A DNA stretch of 42,141 bases from an uncultured Bacilli bacterium (GTDB taxonomy: Bacteria > Bacillota_I > Bacilli_A > RF39 > UBA660), in contig CANROK010000006.1 in assembly GCA_947632205.1 (NCBI GenBank), positions 1 through 42,141 on the forward strand, in the 5' to 3' direction. Each line of letters begins with the position of its first letter. The stretch's first letter is position 1. Position numbers and translations under genes: made by a program. The notes under the pieces are model-generated. The model did not search any database. It had not been told where the DNA came from and saw only the letters and a program-made list of their open reading frames with translations. Of this stretch, positions 29,718 through 37,584 are shown piece by piece.

Positions 29718-30599
29718 ATGAATATTACTGCTAGTATGGTTAAAGAATTAAGAGAAACATCTGGGGCTGGCATGATGGATTGTAAAACTGCTCTTACTGA
29801 ATGTAATGGCAATATGGAAGAAGCAATGAATTACTTAAGAGAAAAAGGTATTGCTAAATCTGCAAAAAAAGAAAGTCGTATTGCTGCTGAAGGTCTTGCT
29901 AATATTTATGTTGATGGTAATAAAGCTGTTATTTTAGAAGTTAATTCAGAAACAGACTTTGTTGCTAAAAATGAAGAATTTATAAATATGATTGATGTAA
30001 TTGGTAAGACACTTTTAAAAAGTGATGCTAAAACTCTAGAAGAAGCAAATAATTTAACAACTGAAAATAATGGCACAATTTCTGAATACATTGTTGCAAT
30101 GGTTGCTAAAATTGGTGAAAAATTATCTTTTAGAAGATTTGAAATAGTTAATAAAACTGATTCGGAAGTATTTGGTTCTTACTTACACATGGGTGGTAAA
30201 ATTGCATCTTTAGTTGTTTTAGAGGGCGGAAATGAAGACGTTGCTAAGGAAGTAGCTATGCAATCTGCTGCTATGAGACCTCAATATTTGAATGCAGCTA
30301 GTGTTCCTGCCGATGTTTTAGAAAATGAAAGAAAAATACAAAAAGAATTAGCTATAAATGAAGGCAAACCAGCTGATATTGCAGAAAAAATGGTTGAAGG
30401 AAGAATTAAGAAGTTTTATAAGGAAATTTGTTTAGTTGAACAACCTTTTATTAAAGATGGCGATTTATCAGTTGCTGATTATGTAGCTAAAAATGGTGGA
30501 GAAGTAATAAAAATGGTTCGTTATGAAGTTGGCGAAGGTATGGAAAAAAGAAATGATAATTTTGCTGAAGAAGTAATGAATCAAGTTAAAGGAAAATAA
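29718..30599 (+). CDS. tsf: elongation factor Ts
   Basis: MVKELRETSGAGMMDCKTALTECNGNMEEAMNYLREKG; NSETDFVAKNEEF. Confidence 0.97.
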   Translation: MNITASMVKELRETSGAGMMDCKTALTECNGNMEEAMNYLREKGIAKSAKKESRIAAEGLANIYVDGNKAVILEVNSETDFVAKNEEFINMIDVIGKTLLKSDAKTLEEANNLTTENNGTISEYIVAMVAKIGEKLSFRRFEIVNKTDSEVFGSYLHMGGKIASLVVLEGGNEDVAKEVAMQSAAMRPQYLNAASVPADVLENERKIQKELAINEGKPADIAEKMVEGRIKKFYKEICLVEQPFIKDGDLSVADYVAKNGGEVIKMVRYEVGEGMEKRNDNFAEEVMNQVKGK

Positions 30600-30624
30600 A
30601 AGTTGGTTTGGCCAACTTTTTTTA
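30600..30624 (+). terminator. rho-independent terminator after tsf
   Basis: AAGTTGG-TTTGG-CCAACTTTTTTT. Confidence 0.85.
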
Positions 30625-30857
30625 TATAATAAGAAAGTCATACAAAAAAATATCGAATAAAATAAGCAAACAAATGGCGAAGAAGAAAGAACAAGCAAGC
30701 AAAAAGGCAAGATATATATTATCTTACCGAAAATTTTTCTTCTTTCCTTTCGATGAAAAGATTGATATCTTATTTAAGGATGTTCATAATACCATTTATT
30801 CTATTTTAAATGAATCTTATAAATTTTCTAAAAAAGCAAAAAAGCTTATAAAAAATG

Positions 30858-31122
30858 TTGTGCTGCAAACAAATGTATGCTATAATTTAAATGTAAAGGG
30901 GGTATGAATTATGTTAATTAATCGAGCTTATAAATTTAGAATGGAAATAGAGAGAGATTTAAATGCAAGTATAAACATAATGTATGAAGGAATAATACAA
31001 AATTATATTTAAAAAAAATAAAGAAGTACGGTAGCGACTATCGGAAATATGGCCTATGGAGGAGTAAAATCCAATGAAGTAGGAAATAAAGGCCGTGAGG
31101 CATTTAGAAAGAAAACAAAATA
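30858..31122 (+). pseudogene. internally deleted IS200/IS605-family tnpB relic, with an intact-looking promoter and 3' end
   Basis: TTGTGC-17-TATAAT promoter. ORF 30911..31012 reads MLINRAYKFRMEIERDLNASINIMYEGIIQNYI*: OrfB N-terminus (AYKFR) joined to the TnpB C-terminal RDLNAxINI motif. Downstream frame reads TIGNMAYGGVKSNEVGNKGREAFRKKTK* (TnpB C-terminal tail-like) ending ~31122. Confidence 0.7.
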
Positions 31123-31205
31123 ATTTTAATTATTGAGTTTTACTTTTTGTCCTAATTTGACACTTTTAATTAAATGTGTTAATATGGCTGCAAGTAGGAG
31201 AATTT

Positions 31206-31742
31206 ATGGATATAAGTAAAAGAAATAAAAAAGTAGCTAAAATTAATGATCTTATAAAAAAAGAAGAAGAAAAACTAAAAGAATTATTACGTAATGAGTA
31301 TTATGAAAAAATAGCCCTAGAAATAATTGATTTATGTAATAATTGTTTAAATGATATGAAAAGTAAAAATAAAGGAGAACCATTTACAAAGTATTCGGCA
31401 TATATAAATTATAAACCAGTATTGTTATCAAATATTACAGAACAATCTAATTATATATGTTATGATGATAATATTAATATTCAATTATATTATGAATTTG
31501 CGGTTCATCCATATTATATAAAGAATAAAACATTTCCTCTTGATTGTGATTTTGAATATTTAAATAACATTTTAAAGAAAGATAATATTAATTTATCTTT
31601 AGAATCATTTACTGGTAAATCAGTATATAATTCTCAAAAAGATGTTAATAAAATGGTAGTATCAATAATTGGCTTTAATAAGACATTAATTAATGAATCT
31701 AAATTAAAACGAATTAAGAGAGAGAAAGTTAAGAATAAATAG
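31206..31742 (+). CDS. hypothetical protein
   Basis: ATG at 31206 after taggag; no known family. Confidence 0.6.
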   Translation: MDISKRNKKVAKINDLIKKEEEKLKELLRNEYYEKIALEIIDLCNNCLNDMKSKNKGEPFTKYSAYINYKPVLLSNITEQSNYICYDDNINIQLYYEFAVHPYYIKNKTFPLDCDFEYLNNILKKDNINLSLESFTGKSVYNSQKDVNKMVVSIIGFNKTLINESKLKRIKREKVKNK

Positions 31743-31751
31743 TATTTTTAC

Positions 31752-31780
31752 TTGAACTATAAAATAAATCATGGTATAAT
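31752..31780 (+). promoter_or_regulatory. promoter for rplS
   Basis: TTGAAC, 17-nt spacer, TATAAT. Confidence 0.65.
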
Positions 31781-31782
31781 GT

Positions 31783-31860
31783 AATACGTCCCAAAAGGTA
31801 TGTAATCCGCTTAAACTAAATATATTTTAATGATTGCAGTAAAATTTTTATTTAGAAAGG
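31783..31860 (+). promoter_or_regulatory. rplS 5' leader (possible L19 leader)
   Basis: ~80-nt untranslated leader between a good promoter and rplS. L19 leaders are known in low-GC Gram-positives; the fold was not verified. Confidence 0.35.
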
Positions 31861-31869
31861 AAGATGAGA

Positions 31870-32211
31870 ATGGCTAATTTAGTTGACAAAATTAATGCTC
31901 GCCATATCCGCAATGATATTCCTGAATTTCGTGTAGGAGACACAGTTCGTGTTGATGTTTGGGTAAAAGAAGGAAAAAAAGAAAGAATCCAAGCTTTTGA
32001 AGGATTAGTAGTTGCTAAAAGAAGCGGTGGTGTATCTGAAACATTTTCAGTACGTAAAACTTCTTCTGGTGTTGGTGTAACAAGAATATTCCCTGTTAAT
32101 GCTCCAACTATTGATAAAATAACAGTTATTAAAAAGGGTAAAGTTAGAAGAGCAAAACTTAACTTTATTAAAAACATGCGTAATGAATATAAAGTTAAAG
32201 AAAGAAATTAA
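31870..32211 (+). CDS. rplS: ribosomal protein L19
   Basis: FRVGDTVRVDVWVKEGKKERIQAFEGLVVAKR; GVGVTRIFPVNAPTIDKI. Confidence 0.96.
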   Translation: MANLVDKINARHIRNDIPEFRVGDTVRVDVWVKEGKKERIQAFEGLVVAKRSGGVSETFSVRKTSSGVGVTRIFPVNAPTIDKITVIKKGKVRRAKLNFIKNMRNEYKVKERN

Positions 32212-32230
32212 GGCATTATGCCTTTTTTTA
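32211..32230 (+). terminator. rho-independent terminator after rplS
   Basis: AAGGCATTATGCCTTTTTTT. Confidence 0.8.
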
Positions 32231-32311
32231 ATGGTTAAAATTATTTGAAAAATATTGAATTATGTTAAGTTGTACTATATAATTATAATGGCTAGAATAT
32301 TTGGAGGAAAA

Positions 32312-32797
32312 ATGAAAATCATAAAAGAATTATTACCTTATTTTATTATTATTTTAGTTGTTGTTTTAATTAGAACATTTATTGTAACGCCAGTTATTGT
32401 AAATGGTCCAAGTATGAAACCAACCTTACAAGGTAATGAAATAATGCTTTTAAAAAAATATGATACTAATTATGAAAGATTCGATATTGTTGTAGTTAAT
32501 AAAAGTGTATATGGTGAAAATTTAATTAAAAGAGTTATTGCTCTTCCTGGGGAAACTATTGAATATAAACATAATAAATTATATATAAATGATGAAATTG
32601 TTGATGATCCTTTTGGAACAGGAAAAACTGGGAATATTCAAAAAATTACTTTAGGAAAAGATGAATATTTTATAATGGGTGATAATAGAGAAAATTCTAC
32701 TGATAGTAGAAAGATTGGTGTAATTAAAAAAAGAGAATTAGAGGGTACAGTTAATTTCATTTTATATCCATTTAATACATTTGGTAAAGTAAAATAA
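32312..32797 (+). CDS. lepB: signal peptidase I
   Basis: TM + NGPSMKPTLQGNE (Ser), NLIKRVIALPGETIE (Lys), MGDNRENSTDSRKIG; start after ggagg. Confidence 0.93.
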   Translation: MKIIKELLPYFIIILVVVLIRTFIVTPVIVNGPSMKPTLQGNEIMLLKKYDTNYERFDIVVVNKSVYGENLIKRVIALPGETIEYKHNKLYINDEIVDDPFGTGKTGNIQKITLGKDEYFIMGDNRENSTDSRKIGVIKKRELEGTVNFILYPFNTFGKVK

Positions 32798-32810
32798 AAG
32801 GATGGTTAAA

Positions 32811-33152
32811 ATGATACATAATATGAAACTTAATAATGAACCATTTGAAAAAATCAAAAATGGAACTAAAATAATTGAAATGCGATTATATGATGAAAAA
32901 AGGCAATTATTAAAAATAGGTGATTTAATAGAATTTACTAATATTCTTTCTAATGCAAAAATAGTGGTTATTGTCGATGAATTATTTAAATATGCTAGTT
33001 TTGCTGATTTATATCAAAATCATGATAAAAAAGATTTAGGATATAGTGAAGAAGAAATTGCTAATCCAAGTGATATGGAAAAATATTATTCTAAAGAAGA
33101 ACAAAAGAAATATGGTGTATTGGGTATTAAATTTCATCTTAAAAAAGATTAG
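32811..33152 (+). CDS. ASCH domain-containing protein
   Basis: MKLNNEPFEKIKNGTKIIEMRLYDEKRQLLKIGDLIEFTN; SEEEIANPSDMEKYYSKEEQKKYGVLGIKF. Confidence 0.8.
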   Translation: MIHNMKLNNEPFEKIKNGTKIIEMRLYDEKRQLLKIGDLIEFTNILSNAKIVVIVDELFKYASFADLYQNHDKKDLGYSEEEIANPSDMEKYYSKEEQKKYGVLGIKFHLKKD

Positions 33153-33192
33153 TTGTTTTTTATTTTAAATTATAAATCAAATAGGAGGATTT

Positions 33193-33330
33193 ATGATTAA
33201 GAAAGCTTTAGTATTCATAATGGATGGTTTAGGAGATAGACCAATAAAAGAATTTGATAATAAAACACCACTTGAATACGCATACACTCCTAATTTTGAC
33301 AAATTAGTTAGGAATCTCAATGTGGTTTAA
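33193..33330 (+). pseudogene. N-terminal fragment of ApgM-type 2,3-bisphosphoglycerate-independent phosphoglycerate mutase
   Basis: MIKKALVFIMDGLGDRPIKEFDNKTPLEYAYTPNFDKLVRNLNVV*; ~40 aa of a normally ~400 aa protein. Confidence 0.75.
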
Positions 33331-33586
33331 TGTAGGATATAATTTAAAAAGCGAATTTTCCAAAGCTTTATCAAATCTTTTCCCTTATGAATTTACATTT
33401 GCTGGTGAACATTTATGTAGTATTGAAGCGTTTTTTCAAGGAATTAAAATTAAAGATAAAAATATTCAAAAATATGCTTTTAAATATAGTGGCATCGATG
33501 CAAATAGTTTAAAAGCTGCAAGTGATTTTAATTGGCAAGAAACGGGAACAATTTATTGGAAAGGAAGAAAAATTAGTAAGAATTAA
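33320..33586 (+). pseudogene. NADAR/YbiA-like protein fragment
   Basis: KALSNLFPYEFTFAGEHLCSIEAFFQGIKIKD...NWQETGTIYWKGR then early stop. Confidence 0.5.
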
Positions 33587-33855
33587 TTCTTCTTATACAA
33601 GTAAAATGTAGAAGATTGTTTAACTAAAGTTTTAATAAATGGATAGCTTATAATATATACAACATTAATTTAAATGAAGTTAGGGAATGGATGAGAAATA
33701 CTTTTGAAAAAGAATATAATGATTTAAGTGAAAAAACAAAAGAAAGTTTTAAAGAAAGGTACATTTCAGATTTGTAAAATAGTACTAGGTGATTAATTAA
33801 TAATTTATAAGGAAGTAAAAATATGAATAAAAATATATGAAAAGGAGATGATAAA

Positions 33856-34521
33856 ATGGCAAAAGATTTAATGATTAGAAGCAGTGCTGAAGAGTTTATT
33901 ACTTTTAAAATACAAGAAAAAGATAAAGGTATTCAAGTAAGATATGAAAATGAAACTTTATGGATGACTCAAAAAGCAATGGCTGAATTATTTGATGTTC
34001 AAAGACCAGCTATTACAAAACATTTGAATAATATTTTTAAAGAAAATGAATTGGATAGAAAATCAGTATGTTCCAAAATGGAACATACTGCTGAAGATGG
34101 AAAAAAATATCAAACAGAATATTATAATTTAGATGCAATAATTTCTGTAGGATACAGAGTGAATTCAATTAGGGCTACTCAATTTAGAAGATGGGCTACT
34201 AGTGTTTTAAAGACTTTTACGATTCAAGGTTATGTATTAGATAAAGAAAGAATGAAAAACGGTTCTTTTATTGATAAAGATTATTTTGAAAAGTTACTTG
34301 AAGAAATAAGAGAAATAAGGTTATCGGAAAGAAGATTTTATCAAAAAGTAACAGATATATATGCAACAAGCATTGACTATGATTCTAAATCTCCTCTTTC
34401 TATAGATTTTTTTAAAAAAGTTCAAAATAAAATGCATTATGCTGTTTCAAAACAAACTGCTGCCGAAATAATATATGATAGAGTAGATGCTGATAAAGAC
34501 CATATGGGCTTAACATCATGG
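33856..34521 (+). pseudogene. rhuM: RhuM family protein, 5' part; gene interrupted by the integrative element
   Basis: VRYENETLWMTQKAMAELFDVQRPAITKHLNNIF..LDAIISVGYRVNS..ATQFRRWAT..DHMGLTSW. After 34521 the frame reads LVYAK* (34522-34539) into the element. Confidence 0.9.
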
Positions 34522-34754
34522 CTTGTGTATGCGAAATGACACGACAAATAAAAATAATTGATTTGCTTTATTTTAAAGGAAAAACAGAGAATAATCATAT
34601 AACACTAGAAACAAATAAAAATAGTAAAAATGAATATGATTTTAACATAATGGTATCAATAATAAAATAATATATATGTCCTCAATGATACTAAAATCCA
34701 AGAATAATAAAGTAATTAAGTATAATTAAAATTAAGTTTTGAGATTAGTGTATG

Positions 34755-34783
34755 AGGTATGCAATAAAAAGCATATCTTTTTT
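34755..34783 (+). terminator. rho-independent terminator near element left end
   Basis: AGGTATGC-AATAAAAA-GCATATCTTTTTT. Confidence 0.65.
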
Positions 34784-34870
34784 ATATATAATTTATAGCA
34801 AGTATGGTTATTATTTAAAAAATATGATAAAATGTCTTTATAGAAATTCTATTAAAAAAGGAGTCAATAA

Positions 34871-35395
34871 ATGAAAATATATATAGTAAGACATGGTGAA
34901 GTATCTCATAATGCATTGAAACAATATAATACAAAAGATGAAGATTTAACTGAACTTGGAATAAGTCAAGCAGAAGAATTAAGAGACAAAATTAAAGATA
35001 TAAACTTTGATGTTATAATTTCTTCACCTTTAATTAGAGCAAAACACACAGCTAACATTATTAATACTAATAATAATGAGATTATTATTGATGATAGAAT
35101 TCAAGAAAGAAGTTGTGGAGATTTAAGTGGTAAACCTCTTGAAATAACCAATCGTGATGAATATTGGAATTATAATACAACAATTCAATATGGAACCTCT
35201 GAAAATATAAAAAGCTTTTTTGATAGAATATACAATTTTTTAGATGAACTTAAATCTCAAAATTATAAAAGTGTTCTAATTGTTGCACATAGTGGCGTTT
35301 CAAAAGCTTTTAGTGCATATTTTGATGGCATTAATGATGGTTGGTTTTTAAATCGTGGATTAAAGAATTGCGAGATAAAAGAATACAAGTTGTAA
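34871..35395 (+). CDS. histidine phosphatase (phosphoglycerate mutase-like) family protein
   Basis: MKIYIVRHGEVSHNALKQYNTKDEDLTELGISQAEEL; VIISSPLIRAKHTA; IVAHSGVSKAF. Confidence 0.9.
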   Translation: MKIYIVRHGEVSHNALKQYNTKDEDLTELGISQAEELRDKIKDINFDVIISSPLIRAKHTANIINTNNNEIIIDDRIQERSCGDLSGKPLEITNRDEYWNYNTTIQYGTSENIKSFFDRIYNFLDELKSQNYKSVLIVAHSGVSKAFSAYFDGINDGWFLNRGLKNCEIKEYKL

Positions 35396-35412
35396 TATAA
35401 AATGAAAGCGAG

Positions 35413-35961
35413 ATGATATTAATGAAATTAATATGTAAAATAACTGATGAAGATTTAGGCGAAAATATGAGTGAAATGAATGAGCCTAGAATGAGATATG
35501 GTGCAAGAGGAATAGTTATAAGAGATGATGGGAAAATAGCAATATTTAATAAATGCAATAAAAATGAATATAAATTGCCAGGTGGTGGTATGGAAGATGA
35601 TGAAGAACCAGAGGATGCTTTTAAAAGAGAGGTATTAGAAGAAACAGGTTGTATTGTCGATATTGTTGATGAATTGGGAACAACGGAAGAATATAAAAGT
35701 AAAGATAATTTTAAACAAATATCATATGTATTTGTGGGAAAAGTTAAAGAAGATACTAAAAAATTAAATATTACAAAAAAAGAAAAAGACGAGGGAGCTA
35801 TTCTTATTTGGGAAACACCTAAAAAAGCATTAGAATTAATAATTAATTGCTATAATAACTTTATTGCATCTTCTTATGACTCTGTTTATTTTACAAAGTT
35901 TGTAGTATTAAGAGATAGAAAAATTTTAGAATATTATTTAAAGGAGAATGAAAATGAGTAA
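35413..35961 (+). CDS. NUDIX hydrolase
   Basis: Nudix box GGGMEDDEEPEDAFKREVLEETGC (start 35413 or 35422). Confidence 0.9.
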   Translation: MILMKLICKITDEDLGENMSEMNEPRMRYGARGIVIRDDGKIAIFNKCNKNEYKLPGGGMEDDEEPEDAFKREVLEETGCIVDIVDELGTTEEYKSKDNFKQISYVFVGKVKEDTKKLNITKKEKDEGAILIWETPKKALELIINCYNNFIASSYDSVYFTKFVVLRDRKILEYYLKENENE

Positions 35962-36379
35962 TTTAGATTTTATGAGTAAATTTAAACCTGAAACAAGATG
36001 TATTAAAGAATTTGAACATTGGATTGTTTGTATTAGAGGAAAGCAAGCAACATTAGGAGATGCAGTTATACTTTTAAAAAGAGAAACACCATCTGTAGCA
36101 GGTATGCTACCAGAAGAAGGAGCTGAATTTCCTAAAGTTATTAAGTGGTATGAAGACGTTTGTATAAGAAAATTTGGAGCAGTAAAATTTAATTACATTA
36201 TTATGATGATGAAAGATTATTTTGTACATTACCATGCATTTCCAAGATATGATAAAGATTTAAATTTATTTGATATTGAATGGAAAGATAACGATTGGCC
36301 GGGTGCTATTAACTTTAAAGGTGGAGATGTACTTGAAGAAGAAAAATTAGAAGAAATTAAAAATTATATGAGTAAATAA
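35954..36379 (+). CDS. HIT-like protein
   Basis: FEHWIVCIRGKQATLGDAVILLKRE...FNYIIMMMKDYFVHYHAFPRY, HxHxhP histidine-triad-like; ATG at 35954 after aaggag preferred. Confidence 0.6.
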   Translation: MSNLDFMSKFKPETRCIKEFEHWIVCIRGKQATLGDAVILLKRETPSVAGMLPEEGAEFPKVIKWYEDVCIRKFGAVKFNYIIMMMKDYFVHYHAFPRYDKDLNLFDIEWKDNDWPGAINFKGGDVLEEEKLEEIKNYMSK

Positions 36380-36387
36380 ATATAAAA

Positions 36388-36445
36388 AGAAAAATAGAAC
36401 TATTGGATCATAAACAATATACCATACCAATAGTTCTATTTTTTT
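36388..36445. terminator. bidirectional terminator between the cargo operon and the XRE gene
   Basis: AAAAATAGAACTATTGG...CCAATAGTTCTATTTTTTTA. Confidence 0.8.
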
Positions 36446-37061
36446 ATTTAGGAAAATTTTCTTTAATAACTTTATCAATTATATTAAAAATATAATCACG
36501 TTCTTCCATATCGTCACTAATTAAAGCTTTAGGCATTAAAATGTGGTTAGTTTTTTTATTATCATTTTTACTTAAATTGTTATAATACTCTTGTTTTAAA
36601 TCTTCTCTTTTCTCATTATAGTCATCATAAGACATTTTATTTTTAGTTTTTTCCTCATTTAAATTAACTAATTTTAACAAATACTGAACTAAATAATCAT
36701 TCATAGTAAGTTGTATTGTATCAACTGTAATAGGTGTTAAATGTCTATCCATATATTTTTTTTGAAATAATTTAGCACTAAAAATTTTTTCAATTAAATT
36801 TTCAATTAAAAATTCTTCTTCATTAATAAATTCACTTAAACCATATAAATAATCTAAACTAGCATTACAAGTTTTAGAAATATCTATTGCTTCATCTAAC
36901 TTTAATTCTGTACGTCCTGTTTCAATGTTTTTAATTGTATCTAAACTAATATTAGTTTTTCTTGCAAGTTGAGATTGAGAATAACCTTGTTTTTTTCTTG
37001 CAATCTTTACACGTTTTCCTATTTCTTTTTTTTCTAAATCTTCTCCATCATAAATTTCCAT
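36444..37061 (-). CDS. XRE-family transcriptional regulator
   Basis: IGKRVKIARKKQGYSQSQLARKTNISLDTIKNIETGRTELKLDEAIDISKTCNASLDYLYGL. Confidence 0.9.
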   Translation of the reverse strand: MEIYDGEDLEKKEIGKRVKIARKKQGYSQSQLARKTNISLDTIKNIETGRTELKLDEAIDISKTCNASLDYLYGLSEFINEEEFLIENLIEKIFSAKLFQKKYMDRHLTPITVDTIQLTMNDYLVQYLLKLVNLNEEKTKNKMSYDDYNEKREDLKQEYYNNLSKNDNKKTNHILMPKALISDDMEERDYIFNIIDKVIKENFPK

Positions 37062-37112
37062 AAGAACCTCCTTTTTTGATTTCTATTATATTACAAAATG
37101 TTAAATTAAGAT

Positions 37113-37163
37113 AGTGTTTTAATATTATACACCATTTGAAAATAAACAACACTTTTGAAAATA
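37113..37163. promoter_or_regulatory. candidate operator region of the XRE repressor
   Basis: Direct repeat TTTGAAAATA (37135-37144, 37154-37163) and inverted AGTGTT (37113) / AACACT (37148) in the divergent intergenic region. Confidence 0.4.
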
Positions 37164-37196
37164 GATACTACACTAGAGGTTGATATATATTATAAG

Positions 37197-37254
37197 TGTC
37201 AGAGGGAAAACTAGCTAGTCACTGACAAAGAAAAATCAATAGCAATATGCTATT
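37197..37254. repeat. two inverted repeats in the leader of the small ORF
   Basis: TGTCAG...CTGACA (37197-37227) and AATAGCAATATGCTATT (37238-37254). Confidence 0.6.
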
Positions 37255-37270
37255 AGGAAGGAGAAAAGTT

Positions 37271-37456
37271 ATGAACATAAATGCGAAGTTAGAAGAAAGA
37301 ACTAGCAAAGAGGGAAATCCATATTTCTGTATTGTGATTAAACTAACAGAGAATGCTGAAAAAATCGTGTTTTTAAATAGTGTAGAGCTTGAATTGTTAA
37401 GATTAACTTATGGCAATAGTAGTCAAAAGATTAAGATGTCAAGTCAAAATTCCTAA
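37271..37456 (+). CDS. small conserved element protein (61 aa)
   Basis: AAGGAGAAAAGTT RBS then MNINAKLEERTSKEGNPYFCIVIKLTENAEKIVFLNSVELELLRL; the upstream ATG at 37247 overlaps the hairpin. Confidence 0.65.
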   Translation: MNINAKLEERTSKEGNPYFCIVIKLTENAEKIVFLNSVELELLRLTYGNSSQKIKMSSQNS

Positions 37457-37479
37457 TGCTAAAACTGATAATAGTTATG

Positions 37480-37515
37480 CAAGCTGGCGTGGTCGTAAGA
37501 CCACAGCCAAGCTTG
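37480..37515 (+). repeat. stem-loop A upstream of the Rep (GTAA tetraloop)
   Basis: CAAGCT-GGC-GTGGTC-GTAA-GACCAC-a-GCC-a-AGCTTG. Confidence 0.85.
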
Positions 37516-37516
37516 T

Positions 37517-37544
37517 AAGCTAAAGTCAGTATTACCTTTAGCTT
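37517..37544 (+). other. candidate rolling-circle origin stem-loop with CRESS-type nonanucleotide CAGTATTAC
   Basis: AAGCTAAAG-T-CAGTATTAC-CTTTAGCTT: perfect 9-bp stem, nonanucleotide at 37527-37535 fits NANTATTAC, immediately upstream of a HUH/SF3-like Rep. Followed by tandem GTGCGTGC (37554-37561). Confidence 0.75.
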
Positions 37545-37584
37545 AATAATTTTGTGCGTGCATTACTTAATTAATTTTAAGGAG

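Noticed and set aside
30608-30907. 99-aa ORF after tsf
   Set aside because: Begins inside the tsf terminator hairpin and ends over the TnpB relic promoter; no RBS; low-complexity Lys/Phe composition. Probably spurious.
31848-32177. Minus-strand ORF opposite rplS (and others at 2813, 4925, 16421, 17207, 18003, 19680, 22401, 28939, 29906, 30468, 35331, 40722)
   Set aside because: All lie antisense to confidently identified or well-supported genes.
34522-34539. RhuM truncated by a simple nonsense or frameshift mutation
   Set aside because: The missing in-frame continuation is present at 42069 with a shared TGG and symmetric att arms, so insertion explains it better.
37247-37270. Upstream start of the 69-aa ORF (MLLGRRKV)
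   Set aside because: Falls on the AATAGCAATATGCTATT hairpin and RBS region; the ATG at 37271 has the correctly spaced AAGGAG.
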